From Lachnospiraceae bacterium (GTDB lineage Bacteria; Bacillota; Clostridia; Lachnospirales; Lachnospiraceae): a stretch of 45,190 nucleotides of DNA. Location: NCBI GenBank assembly GCA_014804615.1, contig JAAUZL010000025.1, forward strand, positions 27,754 through 72,943, given 5' to 3'. Shown one piece after another: positions 37,628 through 45,190 of the stretch (positions are counted from its first letter, which is position 1; each line of letters begins with the position of its first letter). The translations under genes were made by a program, and so were the position numbers. Below the pieces are notes generated by a model. It did no database searches, had not been told where the DNA came from, and saw nothing but the letters and a program-made list of their open reading frames with translations.

Positions 37628-37666
37628 GAATAGTGAAAGCAGTGAGCCGAAAGAGAGGCGTGGTTA

Positions 37667-38968
37667 ATGATGCAGAAACTGATGTCAAATAAGAAGGCCT
37701 TAATTGGTATTTGTGCGGTGGCGGTCGTGATTGTTGCCGCGGTGGGGATACTTTTATCCACGAATAAGGAGGAATTATACCGCTCCATACTGGTCTATGA
37801 GATCGATGGAAGCGCAGTGATCGAGCGGGCGGATGTGGGTTCCATGAACGCGGCGGAGAACCTGTATCTGGAATCCGGTGATCGTGTTACCGTGGCACAG
37901 GATTCCAGCATGCGCTTGAAACTGGATGATGATAAGTATGTGATGGCAGAGGCAGATACGATCTTTTCCGTTGAGGCGGAAGGAGCAGCTGAGAATTCCA
38001 GGACGAAGATCTGTCTGGAACAGGGAGCCGTTACCAATGAGATCCAGCATCCGTTGAGTGAAGGATCTTCTTATGAAACTTCCACACCGAATTCGGTCAT
38101 GGCGGTTCGCGGAACCATCTATCGCGCGGAATTATATACGGATGACAGTGGTGAGCAGAATACAAAGATGTGCTGTTTCCAGGGGAAAGTGGAAATGACG
38201 CCGATTCTTCCGGACGGAACTTACGGGGAAGCGGTATTGGTTCCCGCAGGCAGCGAGATGACCGTACATAGTGACGGAACTACGGATGATGTCAGAGATA
38301 TTGTATACGAGGAACTTCCCTTGCAGGCGATTCAGAACCTGATAAGTATGTTGGAAAATGGGCAGACCATGGAAGGCATAACCTTGGAAGCGTTGTATAG
38401 TTTGTTTGACCAAATGTTGGATACAAGTGACATATCCGAAAGCAGCGAATCGGAGCAGACGCTGATGGTGGATGCGGAAGAGAGCTCTGAGCAGGAGGAT
38501 GCGGACACTGACACAGATGTGGCAGAGGATGTTCCCGCACAGACAGACAAGAATGTGAAAGATTCTACCTTGCCGCAGCCTAAGAATAATACCAAGCCCA
38601 AAGCACCGGAACCGGCAAACGACAGCAGTTCTGATAATAAGAATACGGGAGCGGACAATTCCCAGGGCGGAAATAGCGGCGGATCAAATGTTGACAAACC
38701 GGATACCGGGGAACCGGACAATGGTTCGGATAATGATAACGACGCGGATAAGGACAAAGATCCGGATAAAGATAAAAAACCGGAGAAGCCGTCTAAACCG
38801 GCGACTTATACGGTGACCTTTGAGTATCAGGGCACAACATTTGCTACCCAGAAAGTAAAGAGCGGAGAGAAGGCATCGGCGCCTTTGCTTGTTCCGGCGG
38901 AGAGCGGAGCGTGGGATTTTGATTTTGGAACCGAGATCAAGGCAAATACGACAGTAAAGTGGAAATAA
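37667..38968 (+). CDS. FecR-domain membrane protein
   Basis: A 433-residue protein with one N-terminal membrane helix (ALIGICAVAVVIVAAVGILL) and an extracytoplasmic FecR domain (about 45-200), recognised from GSAVIERADVGSMNAAENLYLESGDRV, the SSMRLKLDDDKYVMAEADT strand and the family hallmark ETSTPNSVMAVRGTIYRAEL. A long Asp/Ser/Pro/Lys-rich linker (about 270-370) leads to a C-terminal InlB_B-like repeat (YTVTFEYQGTTFATQKVKSGE). FecR-domain proteins often sit beside CHASE2-cyclase genes, as here (38 nt to the next start). It may bind cell wall or a ligand and signal to the cyclase; that link is inference. Confidence 0.9.
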   Translation: MMQKLMSNKKALIGICAVAVVIVAAVGILLSTNKEELYRSILVYEIDGSAVIERADVGSMNAAENLYLESGDRVTVAQDSSMRLKLDDDKYVMAEADTIFSVEAEGAAENSRTKICLEQGAVTNEIQHPLSEGSSYETSTPNSVMAVRGTIYRAELYTDDSGEQNTKMCCFQGKVEMTPILPDGTYGEAVLVPAGSEMTVHSDGTTDDVRDIVYEELPLQAIQNLISMLENGQTMEGITLEALYSLFDQMLDTSDISESSESEQTLMVDAEESSEQEDADTDTDVAEDVPAQTDKNVKDSTLPQPKNNTKPKAPEPANDSSSDNKNTGADNSQGGNSGGSNVDKPDTGEPDNGSDNDNDADKDKDPDKDKKPEKPSKPATYTVTFEYQGTTFATQKVKSGEKASAPLLVPAESGAWDFDFGTEIKANTTVKWK

Positions 38969-39005
38969 TAGTACTTGACCGGGGAAGGACATTAGACAGA
39001 AAATT

Positions 39006-40814
39006 ATGAAACATCTGAACAGAATGAAAGCGGCGGCGATTACAGCCGCCGTTATTCTAGTATCTTTCACATTTCTGTATTTTGGGACGGCGGGCTTTTG
39101 GGATATGGGAATATCCGACAGGCTGAACCAAAAAGAGACAGTCACCAATAAAAAAATCTATATCATAGGAATCGATGATAGAACACTGGATCAATATGGG
39201 CCTGTGAATACCTGGAGCAGGGAGATTCCGGCGCAGCTGGTGTCCATATTGAACGGTGCGGGTGACGCGCGTCCCGCAGTCATCGGATTCGATGTGATCT
39301 ACAGCGAGAAGGCGGACGAAGCGGCGGATGATCATTTTGCCGAGGTCTGCAGGGAGGCGGGGAATGTTGTTGCCGCCATGAGCTTTTCTTTTAAAGAACA
39401 GCCGGAACAGGATGAGAACGGCAGTATCGTCTATAATCCTTATTATGTGGATCATGTAATCGAACCTTATGACAGCTTAAAAGATGCGGTCATGTGTGCT
39501 TTTGCCAATACCTTCGTGGATACGGACGGATATGTGCGTCAGGCGATGGCGTATCTGGATCATGAGGGAGAGAGAAAGTACAGTCTTTCCTCTCAGGTTT
39601 ATAAAGTTTATCAGGAAAGCAGGGGAGAGGAAGCGGTATTCCCTGCGACTTACGGAAGAAATAACCGATACTATTTCACCTATTCCGGCAAAGCGGGAGG
39701 TTACAGCGTAGTCTCCATGGCAGATGTGTTGGACGGTACTGTGGATGCTGCCATCTTTCGGGATGCAGTGGTGTTAGTGGGAGCTTATGCCGTAGGAATG
39801 CAGGATTCCTACATGCCGGCTATCGCCCACAACAGCCAGATGTATGGGGTGGAAATACACGCGAACATCATAGAAGCTTTGCTGGAGGGAAAGACGCAGC
39901 TTCCGATATCGCCCTTGCTGTATGCGCTTGTGGCGGCGATCCTGTGCGGCGTATTCTATGTATGCAGCGGAAAGATGCGGCTTCTGTATTCCACGCTGGT
40001 TTTTGCAGGGCTGACAGTTCTTGATCTGGTTTTTGCACGGGTAATGTATGGGAAAGGACGGATCGTTCCGACGATCCTTTTGCCGGTCTGTCTGCTTATT
40101 ATTTATCTGATACAGATGGTGCGCAGATATGTGGCGGAAATCATGCGCAGACGGCAGGTGATCAATGTATTTAAACAATATGTAGCGCCTCAGGTGGTAG
40201 ATAAGATCAGCAAGAATAAAGATTTCGAGCTGGTGATCGGCGGAGAGAACCGCCACATTGCGGTGCTGTTTGTGGATATCCGGGGATTCACGACAATGTC
40301 GGAGAGCTTGAAGCCGGAGGAAGTGGTGGAGATCCTGAATGAGTATCTGGGACTTACCACGCAGTCCATTTTTGACAATGGCGGAACCCTTGACAAGTTT
40401 GTGGGAGATGCTACGATGGCGGTGTTCAATGCGCCCTTTGAGCTGGATGACTATATTTTCCGTGCCGTTGCCACCGCATGGGATATGCAGGCGGGAGCGG
40501 AAGCCATCGCGGAGAAATTCCGGAAGAGATACGGCAAGAGCGTATCGTTCGGAATCGGAGTGAACTGCGGCAATGCCGTTGTGGGAAATATCGGATGTGA
40601 TTTCCGTATGGACTATACGGCGATCGGCGATACTGTCAATACGGCAGCCAGATTGGAGAGCAATGCACGGCCGGGGCAGATCCTGATCAGCAAAGATGTC
40701 TATGAGGCGGTCAAGGACAGAGTGACGGTGACGCCGATCGGAGAGATCCCTTTGAAGGGAAAGAGCAATGGTGTTTTTGTATATCAAGTAGATCATGTGG
40801 AGAAAGATGCGTGA
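39006..40814 (+). CDS. CHASE2-domain adenylate cyclase (class III)
   Basis: A 602-residue membrane receptor cyclase. One N-terminal helix (about 9-29), an extracellular CHASE2 domain (about 35-295, with IIGIDDRTLDQYG and VIGFDVIYSEKADE), a cluster of three helices (about 300-375) and a cytosolic class III cyclase domain. Metal-binding Asp424 (VDIRGFT) and Asp468 (VGDATMAVF), the adenine-selecting Lys464 (LDKFVGD) and Asp536 (MDYTAIGD), and the transition-state Asn545 and Arg549 are all present, so it should make cAMP rather than cGMP. The start lacks a good ribosome site; ATG 39024 is an alternative. It overlaps or abuts the next gene. Confidence 0.93.
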   Translation: MKHLNRMKAAAITAAVILVSFTFLYFGTAGFWDMGISDRLNQKETVTNKKIYIIGIDDRTLDQYGPVNTWSREIPAQLVSILNGAGDARPAVIGFDVIYSEKADEAADDHFAEVCREAGNVVAAMSFSFKEQPEQDENGSIVYNPYYVDHVIEPYDSLKDAVMCAFANTFVDTDGYVRQAMAYLDHEGERKYSLSSQVYKVYQESRGEEAVFPATYGRNNRYYFTYSGKAGGYSVVSMADVLDGTVDAAIFRDAVVLVGAYAVGMQDSYMPAIAHNSQMYGVEIHANIIEALLEGKTQLPISPLLYALVAAILCGVFYVCSGKMRLLYSTLVFAGLTVLDLVFARVMYGKGRIVPTILLPVCLLIIYLIQMVRRYVAEIMRRRQVINVFKQYVAPQVVDKISKNKDFELVIGGENRHIAVLFVDIRGFTTMSESLKPEEVVEILNEYLGLTTQSIFDNGGTLDKFVGDATMAVFNAPFELDDYIFRAVATAWDMQAGAEAIAEKFRKRYGKSVSFGIGVNCGNAVVGNIGCDFRMDYTAIGDTVNTAARLESNARPGQILISKDVYEAVKDRVTVTPIGEIPLKGKSNGVFVYQVDHVEKDA

Positions 40815-40818
40815 AGAA

Positions 40819-41619
40819 ATGAGTAAGTTGTATTTGGTCCCCGACAGGGCAGATTTGGAGCGGGTGTGCGGTCTTGCAGAAGAATACGGCTGTGCATTTG
40901 AATATAACGAGTTTTATATCCCGAAGAATATGGATGATCCCGGGATGCAGGAGGAGATCATCACGGGCTATGAAAAATATAAGAAAGATTTTTCCATGGA
41001 TACGATGCATGGGGCGTTCTTGGATGTGACGATACACAGTGACGATCCTCTGATCAGAGATGTTTCCATGCGGCGGGTTCGCCAGTCCATGGAGACAGCG
41101 AAGCGGATGGGCTTAAGAGGGGCTGTGTTTCATACGGGACGGCTTGCCGGATTCCGTGCGCCGGATTATCTGAGGAACTGGTGCGACAGAAACGTGAAAT
41201 TCTTTACGGAAATTGCCCGTCAATATCCCGAGCAGCAGATCTTTATGGAAAATATGTTTGATGAAGCGCCGGATATCATGGCAGGGATGGCGGAGAGGAT
41301 GCAGGACGTTGAGAATTTCGGGATCTGTCTGGATTATGCCCACGCCATGCTTTCGGGGCTTTCAGGGCAGGAGTGGATCAGGACGCTGGCGCCTTATATC
41401 CGCCATATCCATATCAATGACAATGATCTGGAGAATGATCTGCATCTTGCGGTGGGCGCTGGGAAGCTTAATTGGCAGGAATTTGACCGGCTGATCAGAC
41501 AGTATCAGGTCAATGCGTCTGTGCTGGTGGAAGTAAGCGGGTATCAGGCACAGAAGGAATCGTTGGAATATATGAAGCGGCACGGAATATATCCGATGGA
41601 ACAGGAGAAGGAGAGATAA
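40819..41619 (+). CDS. TIM-barrel sugar phosphate isomerase/epimerase family protein
   Basis: A protein of about 266 residues of the AP endonuclease 2/xylose isomerase-like fold. Metal-ligand positions typical of the family are visible: FEYNEFY near the N terminus, MHGAFLDV, VFHTGRL, IFMENMFDE (Glu), GICLDYAHAMLSG (Asp and His), HIHINDND and a terminal LVEVSG. The open frame extends to ATG 40795 within the cyclase gene; MSKLYLVPD at 40819 resembles the start of relatives and follows the cyclase stop by 4 nt. The substrate is not determinable. It lies between the cyclase and HD-GYP genes. Confidence 0.85.
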   Translation: MSKLYLVPDRADLERVCGLAEEYGCAFEYNEFYIPKNMDDPGMQEEIITGYEKYKKDFSMDTMHGAFLDVTIHSDDPLIRDVSMRRVRQSMETAKRMGLRGAVFHTGRLAGFRAPDYLRNWCDRNVKFFTEIARQYPEQQIFMENMFDEAPDIMAGMAERMQDVENFGICLDYAHAMLSGLSGQEWIRTLAPYIRHIHINDNDLENDLHLAVGAGKLNWQEFDRLIRQYQVNASVLVEVSGYQAQKESLEYMKRHGIYPMEQEKER

Positions 41620-41620
41620 G

Positions 41621-43120
41621 ATGCATTTGCAATACGAAGATTTTGAAAAGATAATGAATATTGGAATACGTCTTTCTACTGAAAGAGACAGAAACCGGCT
41701 GCTCATGACCATTTTGGATAAAGGGATGGAGATCACGAATTGTGACGCCAGTACCTTGTATTTGTATGAGAATGAGGAATTGTATTTTAAATATATGAAG
41801 ACGCTCTCTAAGGGCGTCAGCCGGGGAATGGACGGAGAACGGATCGATCTGCCGCCGGTGCCTTTGAAAGAGGAAAATGTCTGTTCCTATGCAGCGATTC
41901 ATCAGGAGGTCGTAAACATACCGGATGTCTACGCCAGCAGCCGGTTTGATTTCTCAGGGCCGAGACAGTATGACAGTCTGACCGGATATCGCACGAAGTC
42001 GCAGCTGGTTGTGCCCCTTGCGAACAATGAAAATGAACTGATCGGGGTACTGCAGTTGATCAATGCGATGGATGAAGAGGGAAATGTGATCGCCTTTCAT
42101 GAACAGTATGAGATCATCATCCGTGCGCTTGGTTCCATGGCGGCGATCGAACTCACGAATCTCTCCTATGTGGAGGCGCTGAAAGCACAGATCTATTCCT
42201 TTGTGGAGGCGCTTACGACAGCGCTGGAGGAGCGGACGCCGTACAATGCCCTGCACACAAGAAATGTGGAAAAATATGCGAGCCTTTTGGCGGATTATAT
42301 TACGCAGTTACATAAAGAGGGTAAGAGTGAATGGACATTTGAGCCTGCCAGAAAGGAGCAGTTGATGCTTGCGGCGCTCATTCACGATATCGGGAAGATG
42401 GTGGTGCCTTTGAGCATTATGAATAAGGCCACCAGACTGGGCAGTGCGCGCGAGAAGATAGACGACCGGTTTACGCTGCTTAAGGCATTGTATGAGGTCG
42501 ATATGCTGCGGGGCAGGATCATGCAGGAGGAATATGAAGCGGTCATGGCTGATCTGGAAGCAGAACTTGCATTTATCCATGAAATCGATGTGATCGATTA
42601 TGTGGATGATGCGGCGTATGAACATATAGGAAGTCTTTCGAAGAAGCAGCATGTAAAGGAGGACGGATCCGTCCTTTCCTATCTGACTGCGAGAGAGGTG
42701 GAATGTCTGAGCATCCGAAGCGGCACATTAACCTTGCAGGAGCGCAAGGAGATGGAGAATCATGTAGTCATGACATCCAGGATTCTGGAGAAAGTGCAGT
42801 TCTATAAAGGGTTTTCCATGGTGCCGAAGTGGGTGGGAGCCCACCATGAATATCTGGATGGCAGCGGTTATCCGAATCATTTGAAAGGGGACGAGCTCGA
42901 TCTGGAGACCAGACTTCTCACGGTGGTAGATATCTATGACGCGCTTGCGGCCACCGACAGACCCTATAAAGAGCCGATTCCGAGAAAAAAGGCAATCGAG
43001 ATACTGAAGAGCATGGCAGAGAAAGGAAAAGTGGATCTACAGCTTGTGGAGTGGCTGGATGAGGCGCTTGAAAAAGACGCAGAGATTCACGAGAATGGAG
43101 GAAGTTATGACATTAAATAA
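41621..43120 (+). CDS. GAF / HD-GYP-type phosphohydrolase
   Basis: A 499-residue cytosolic protein. Residues about 10-175 form a GAF domain (SQLVVPLANNENELIGVLQLINAMD). The catalytic part has His255-Asp256 in HDIGK and HHEYLDGSGYP (408-418), which is HD-GYP, followed by LETRLLTVVDIYDALAATDRPYK. HD-GYP proteins hydrolyse cyclic dinucleotides such as c-di-GMP. Between HDIGK and HHE there are about 150 residues, roughly 95 more than usual. GAAGGAGAG precedes ATG 41621, right after the upstream gene; the 3' end overlaps hisS by 14 nt. Confidence 0.9.
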   Translation: MHLQYEDFEKIMNIGIRLSTERDRNRLLMTILDKGMEITNCDASTLYLYENEELYFKYMKTLSKGVSRGMDGERIDLPPVPLKEENVCSYAAIHQEVVNIPDVYASSRFDFSGPRQYDSLTGYRTKSQLVVPLANNENELIGVLQLINAMDEEGNVIAFHEQYEIIIRALGSMAAIELTNLSYVEALKAQIYSFVEALTTALEERTPYNALHTRNVEKYASLLADYITQLHKEGKSEWTFEPARKEQLMLAALIHDIGKMVVPLSIMNKATRLGSAREKIDDRFTLLKALYEVDMLRGRIMQEEYEAVMADLEAELAFIHEIDVIDYVDDAAYEHIGSLSKKQHVKEDGSVLSYLTAREVECLSIRSGTLTLQERKEMENHVVMTSRILEKVQFYKGFSMVPKWVGAHHEYLDGSGYPNHLKGDELDLETRLLTVVDIYDALAATDRPYKEPIPRKKAIEILKSMAEKGKVDLQLVEWLDEALEKDAEIHENGGSYDIK

Positions 43121-44369
43121 AAAACCCGTCACCGGCATGAAGGACATCCTGCCGGAGGAGATGGAGATCAGAGATTATGTGATTGGCGTGATCAAGGACA
43201 CTTACGCCGGCTTTGGCTTTACGTCTATCGATACGCCCTGTGTGGAGAATATCGCCAATCTGAACTGTAAGGCGGGCGGCGAAAATGAGAAGCTGATCTT
43301 TAAGATCTTAAAAAGAGGCGAGAAGCTTCGTCTGGAGGAGGCAAAGAATGAGGAGGACCTGGTGGATGGGGGCTTACGCTACGATCTGACGGTCCCGCTG
43401 GTGCGCTATTATGCGGCGCATGCCAATGAGCTTCCCTCGCCATTTAAGGCGCTGCAGATGGGCAATGTATGGCGGGCTGACAGGCCCCAGAGAGGGCGTT
43501 ACCGTCAGTTTATGCAGTGTGATATTGATATTCTGGGGGAGGCAGGGAATCTGGCGGAGATCGAGCTGATCCTGGCTACCACCACCACCCTTGGCAGGCT
43601 TGGGTTTCAAAACTTTCAGATCCGCATCAACGACAGACAGATCTTAAAGGCGATGGCGGCTTACAGCGGATTTGGAGAAGAGGACTACGATGCCATTTTT
43701 ATCACGCTGGACAAGATGGATAAGATCGGGATAGACGGTGTGCGGGAGGAGCTTCTGAATGCCGGATACCCGCAGGAATCCGTAGAGAAGTATATGGCGC
43801 TGTTTCAGGGCGTGGAAGCCTCTAAGACGCCCGTGGCGTATCTGACAGAGCAGATTACAGACTTTCTGCCGGAGGGCGTGAAGGAGAGCTTTCAGGAGAT
43901 CATAGACAGTGTGGAAGCGGTCAAGGGAGACTTTTTCGAGCTGGTATTCGATCCCACGCTGGTGCGGGGCATGTCCTATTATACGGGCACTATCTTTGAG
44001 GTGGCCATGCCGGAGTTCGGCGGCAGCTGTGGCGGCGGCGGAAGATATGATAAGATGGTGGGCAAGTTCACAGGCAATGATGTGCCGGCCTGCGGTTTTT
44101 CCATTGGCTTTGAGCGGATCATTTTACTGCTGATGGAAAACGGCTTTCAGGTGCCTAAGGCTGGGAAAAAGATCGCCTATCTGATGGAGAAGGGGCTGTC
44201 CTCCGAAAAGCTGTGTGAGGTGATGGCACAGGCACAGGCGGAGCGTGAAAAGGGAAATCAGATTCTGGTGGCACGCATGAACAAGAACAAGAAGTTCCAG
44301 AAGGAACAGCTCACAGCCCAGGGCTATGAGGCGTTTCAGGAATTTTACCGCGAGGAATTAAAACGATAA
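43107..44369 (+). CDS. hisS: Histidyl-tRNA synthetase
   Basis: Charges tRNA-His with histidine. The 420-residue protein has the class II motifs: GMKDILPEEM near the start, LRYDLTVPLVRYYA, motif 2 QMGNVWRADRPQRGRYRQFMQCDIDI (read as two parts), the histidine-binding LVRGMSYYTGTIFEV, and motif 3 with GFSIGFERIILLL. A C-terminal anticodon-binding domain follows. ATG 43107 has GGAGGA at 43097-43102. The start lies inside the HD-GYP gene (14-nt overlap), so the two are probably translationally coupled. No T-box leader is seen. Confidence 0.96.
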   Translation: MTLNKKPVTGMKDILPEEMEIRDYVIGVIKDTYAGFGFTSIDTPCVENIANLNCKAGGENEKLIFKILKRGEKLRLEEAKNEEDLVDGGLRYDLTVPLVRYYAAHANELPSPFKALQMGNVWRADRPQRGRYRQFMQCDIDILGEAGNLAEIELILATTTTLGRLGFQNFQIRINDRQILKAMAAYSGFGEEDYDAIFITLDKMDKIGIDGVREELLNAGYPQESVEKYMALFQGVEASKTPVAYLTEQITDFLPEGVKESFQEIIDSVEAVKGDFFELVFDPTLVRGMSYYTGTIFEVAMPEFGGSCGGGGRYDKMVGKFTGNDVPACGFSIGFERIILLLMENGFQVPKAGKKIAYLMEKGLSSEKLCEVMAQAQAEREKGNQILVARMNKNKKFQKEQLTAQGYEAFQEFYREELKR

Positions 44370-44381
44370 AGGAGAAAGACA

Positions 44382-45190
44382 ATGGCAGAATCAATGAAAG
44401 GCTGGAAGAGATCTCACCGCTGTGCGGAGCTTTCCGTGCAGAATGTGGGAGAAGAAGTAACCGTCATGGGATGGGTACAGAAGCAGAGGAATAAGGGCGG
44501 TATCATTTTTGTGGACTTAAGAGACCGCTCCGGTATTTTACAGATCATATTTGAGGAGAAGGACTGTGGGCAGGAGGCTTTCGCCAAGGCGGAGAAGATG
44601 CGCAGCGAGTTCGTGATCGCGGTGGTCGGCAAGGTGGAGAACCGTTCCGGCGCGGTCAATGAGAATCTGGCAACGGGACAGATTGAGATTCGTGCCGCAC
44701 AGGTGCGTATCCTGTCGGAATCCGAGACGCCGCCCTTCCCGGTGGAAGCGGGCTCTAAGACCAAGGAGGAGATCCGCTTAAAGTATCGTTATCTTGATTT
44801 GCGCCGTCCGGATCTGCAGGAGAAGCTGATCCTGCGCAGTAAGATCGTTTCCGAGATGCGTGCTTTTATGGCAAAAGAAGGATTTCTGGAGATCGAGACG
44901 CCGATCCTTTGTAAATCCACTCCGGAGGGAGCCAGGGACTATCTGGTGCCCAGCCGGGTGCATCCGGGCAATTTCTATGCGCTGCCCCAGTCGCCGCAGC
45001 TTTACAAACAGCTTTTGATGTGCTCCGGATATGACCGGTATTTCCAGATCGCTAAGTGCTTCCGTGATGAGGATCTGCGTGCGGACAGACAGCCGGAATT
45101 TACCCAGGCGGATATGGAGCTTTCTTTTGTGGATGTGGATGATGTGATCGATGTCAACGAGCGGCTGATCCGGCATATCTGCAAGGAGGC
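44382..45190 (+). CDS. aspS: Aspartyl-tRNA synthetase (3' end beyond window)
   Basis: Charges tRNA-Asp with aspartate. The first 269 codons are visible and open to the end of the window. The N-terminal OB-fold anticodon domain is clear (EEVTVMGWVQKQRNKGGIIF, then DLRDRSGILQIIF), followed by motif 1 (FLEIETPIL), the flipping-loop region YALPQSPQLYKQLLM and motif 2 (FRDEDLRADRQPEFTQ). The missing C-terminal part should hold the GAD domain and motif 3. AAAGGAGAAAGACA precedes ATG 44382, 12 nt after hisS. The hisS-aspS order is common in Firmicutes. Confidence 0.96.
   Translation, partial: MAESMKGWKRSHRCAELSVQNVGEEVTVMGWVQKQRNKGGIIFVDLRDRSGILQIIFEEKDCGQEAFAKAEKMRSEFVIAVVGKVENRSGAVNENLATGQIEIRAAQVRILSESETPPFPVEAGSKTKEEIRLKYRYLDLRRPDLQEKLILRSKIVSEMRAFMAKEGFLEIETPILCKSTPEGARDYLVPSRVHPGNFYALPQSPQLYKQLLMCSGYDRYFQIAKCFRDEDLRADRQPEFTQADMELSFVDVDDVIDVNERLIRHICKE

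Noticed and set aside
39774-40796. Long open frame of 340 codons on the - strand
   Set aside because: It lies wholly opposite the cyclase gene, is rich in His/Arg/Ile typical of antisense of a real gene, and shows no family motif or ribosome site.
43000-43106. T-box leader before hisS
   Set aside because: The region is coding sequence of the HD-GYP gene and shows no T-box sequence or terminator.

Overview
The window looks like chromosome of a Gram-positive anaerobe of the class Clostridia, most likely Lachnospiraceae. The reasons are strong AGGAGG ribosome sites, moderate base composition, an oxygen-independent HemZ, a hisS-aspS pair, MacB-like export operons with Sec-type secreted partners, and a FecR / CHASE2-cyclase pair. 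No rRNA, tRNA or CRISPR array is visible. The genus is my inference; no marker gene settles it. Essentially all convincing genes lie on the + strand.

Layout. 1-7050: two ABC-transporter units, namely an ATPase (cut by the window start) plus a large permease, then a MacB-like ATPase, a secreted membrane-anchored protein and a FtsX/MacB permease. 7219-15177: metabolic and housekeeping genes (a secreted four-repeat protein, enolase, a YfcE-like phosphodiesterase, xylulokinase, an iron-sulfur flavoprotein, HemZ, an AIM24 family protein). An unusual hairpin lies over the enolase ribosome site, and a ~145-nt palindromic element lies between enolase and yfcE. 15300-17279: a three-gene cassette (XRE-ImmA/IrrE, PIN nuclease, SWIM zinc finger) flanked by two similar terminators. 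17506-19422: a TetR regulator and MFS exporter behind a textbook promoter with a 31-bp operator.

20040-32209 is the most interesting region. It is visibly AT-rich and carries a defence operon: vsr, a 5-cytosine DNA methyltransferase (DrmMII type), a DrmE-like protein, the DrmA helicase, the DUF1998 protein DrmB, and a NERD-nuclease/superfamily 1 helicase fusion in the place where the phospholipase-D nuclease DrmC is expected. I read it as a class 2 DISARM variant. It is followed by an HNH endonuclease (32377) and by a second translationally coupled defence-like pair, a SAM methyltransferase and a PLD-DEAD/DEAH helicase fusion (33224-36327), closed by a terminator.

36476-45190 returns to host-like composition: a secreted acidic-repeat protein, a FecR-domain membrane protein, a CHASE2-adenylate cyclase with all catalytic residues, a TIM-barrel sugar phosphate isomerase-like protein and a GAF/HD-GYP protein, which overlaps hisS. 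hisS is followed by aspS, which runs off the window end. The last genes are packed tightly enough to be one transcription unit coupling nucleotide signalling genes to two tRNA synthetases.
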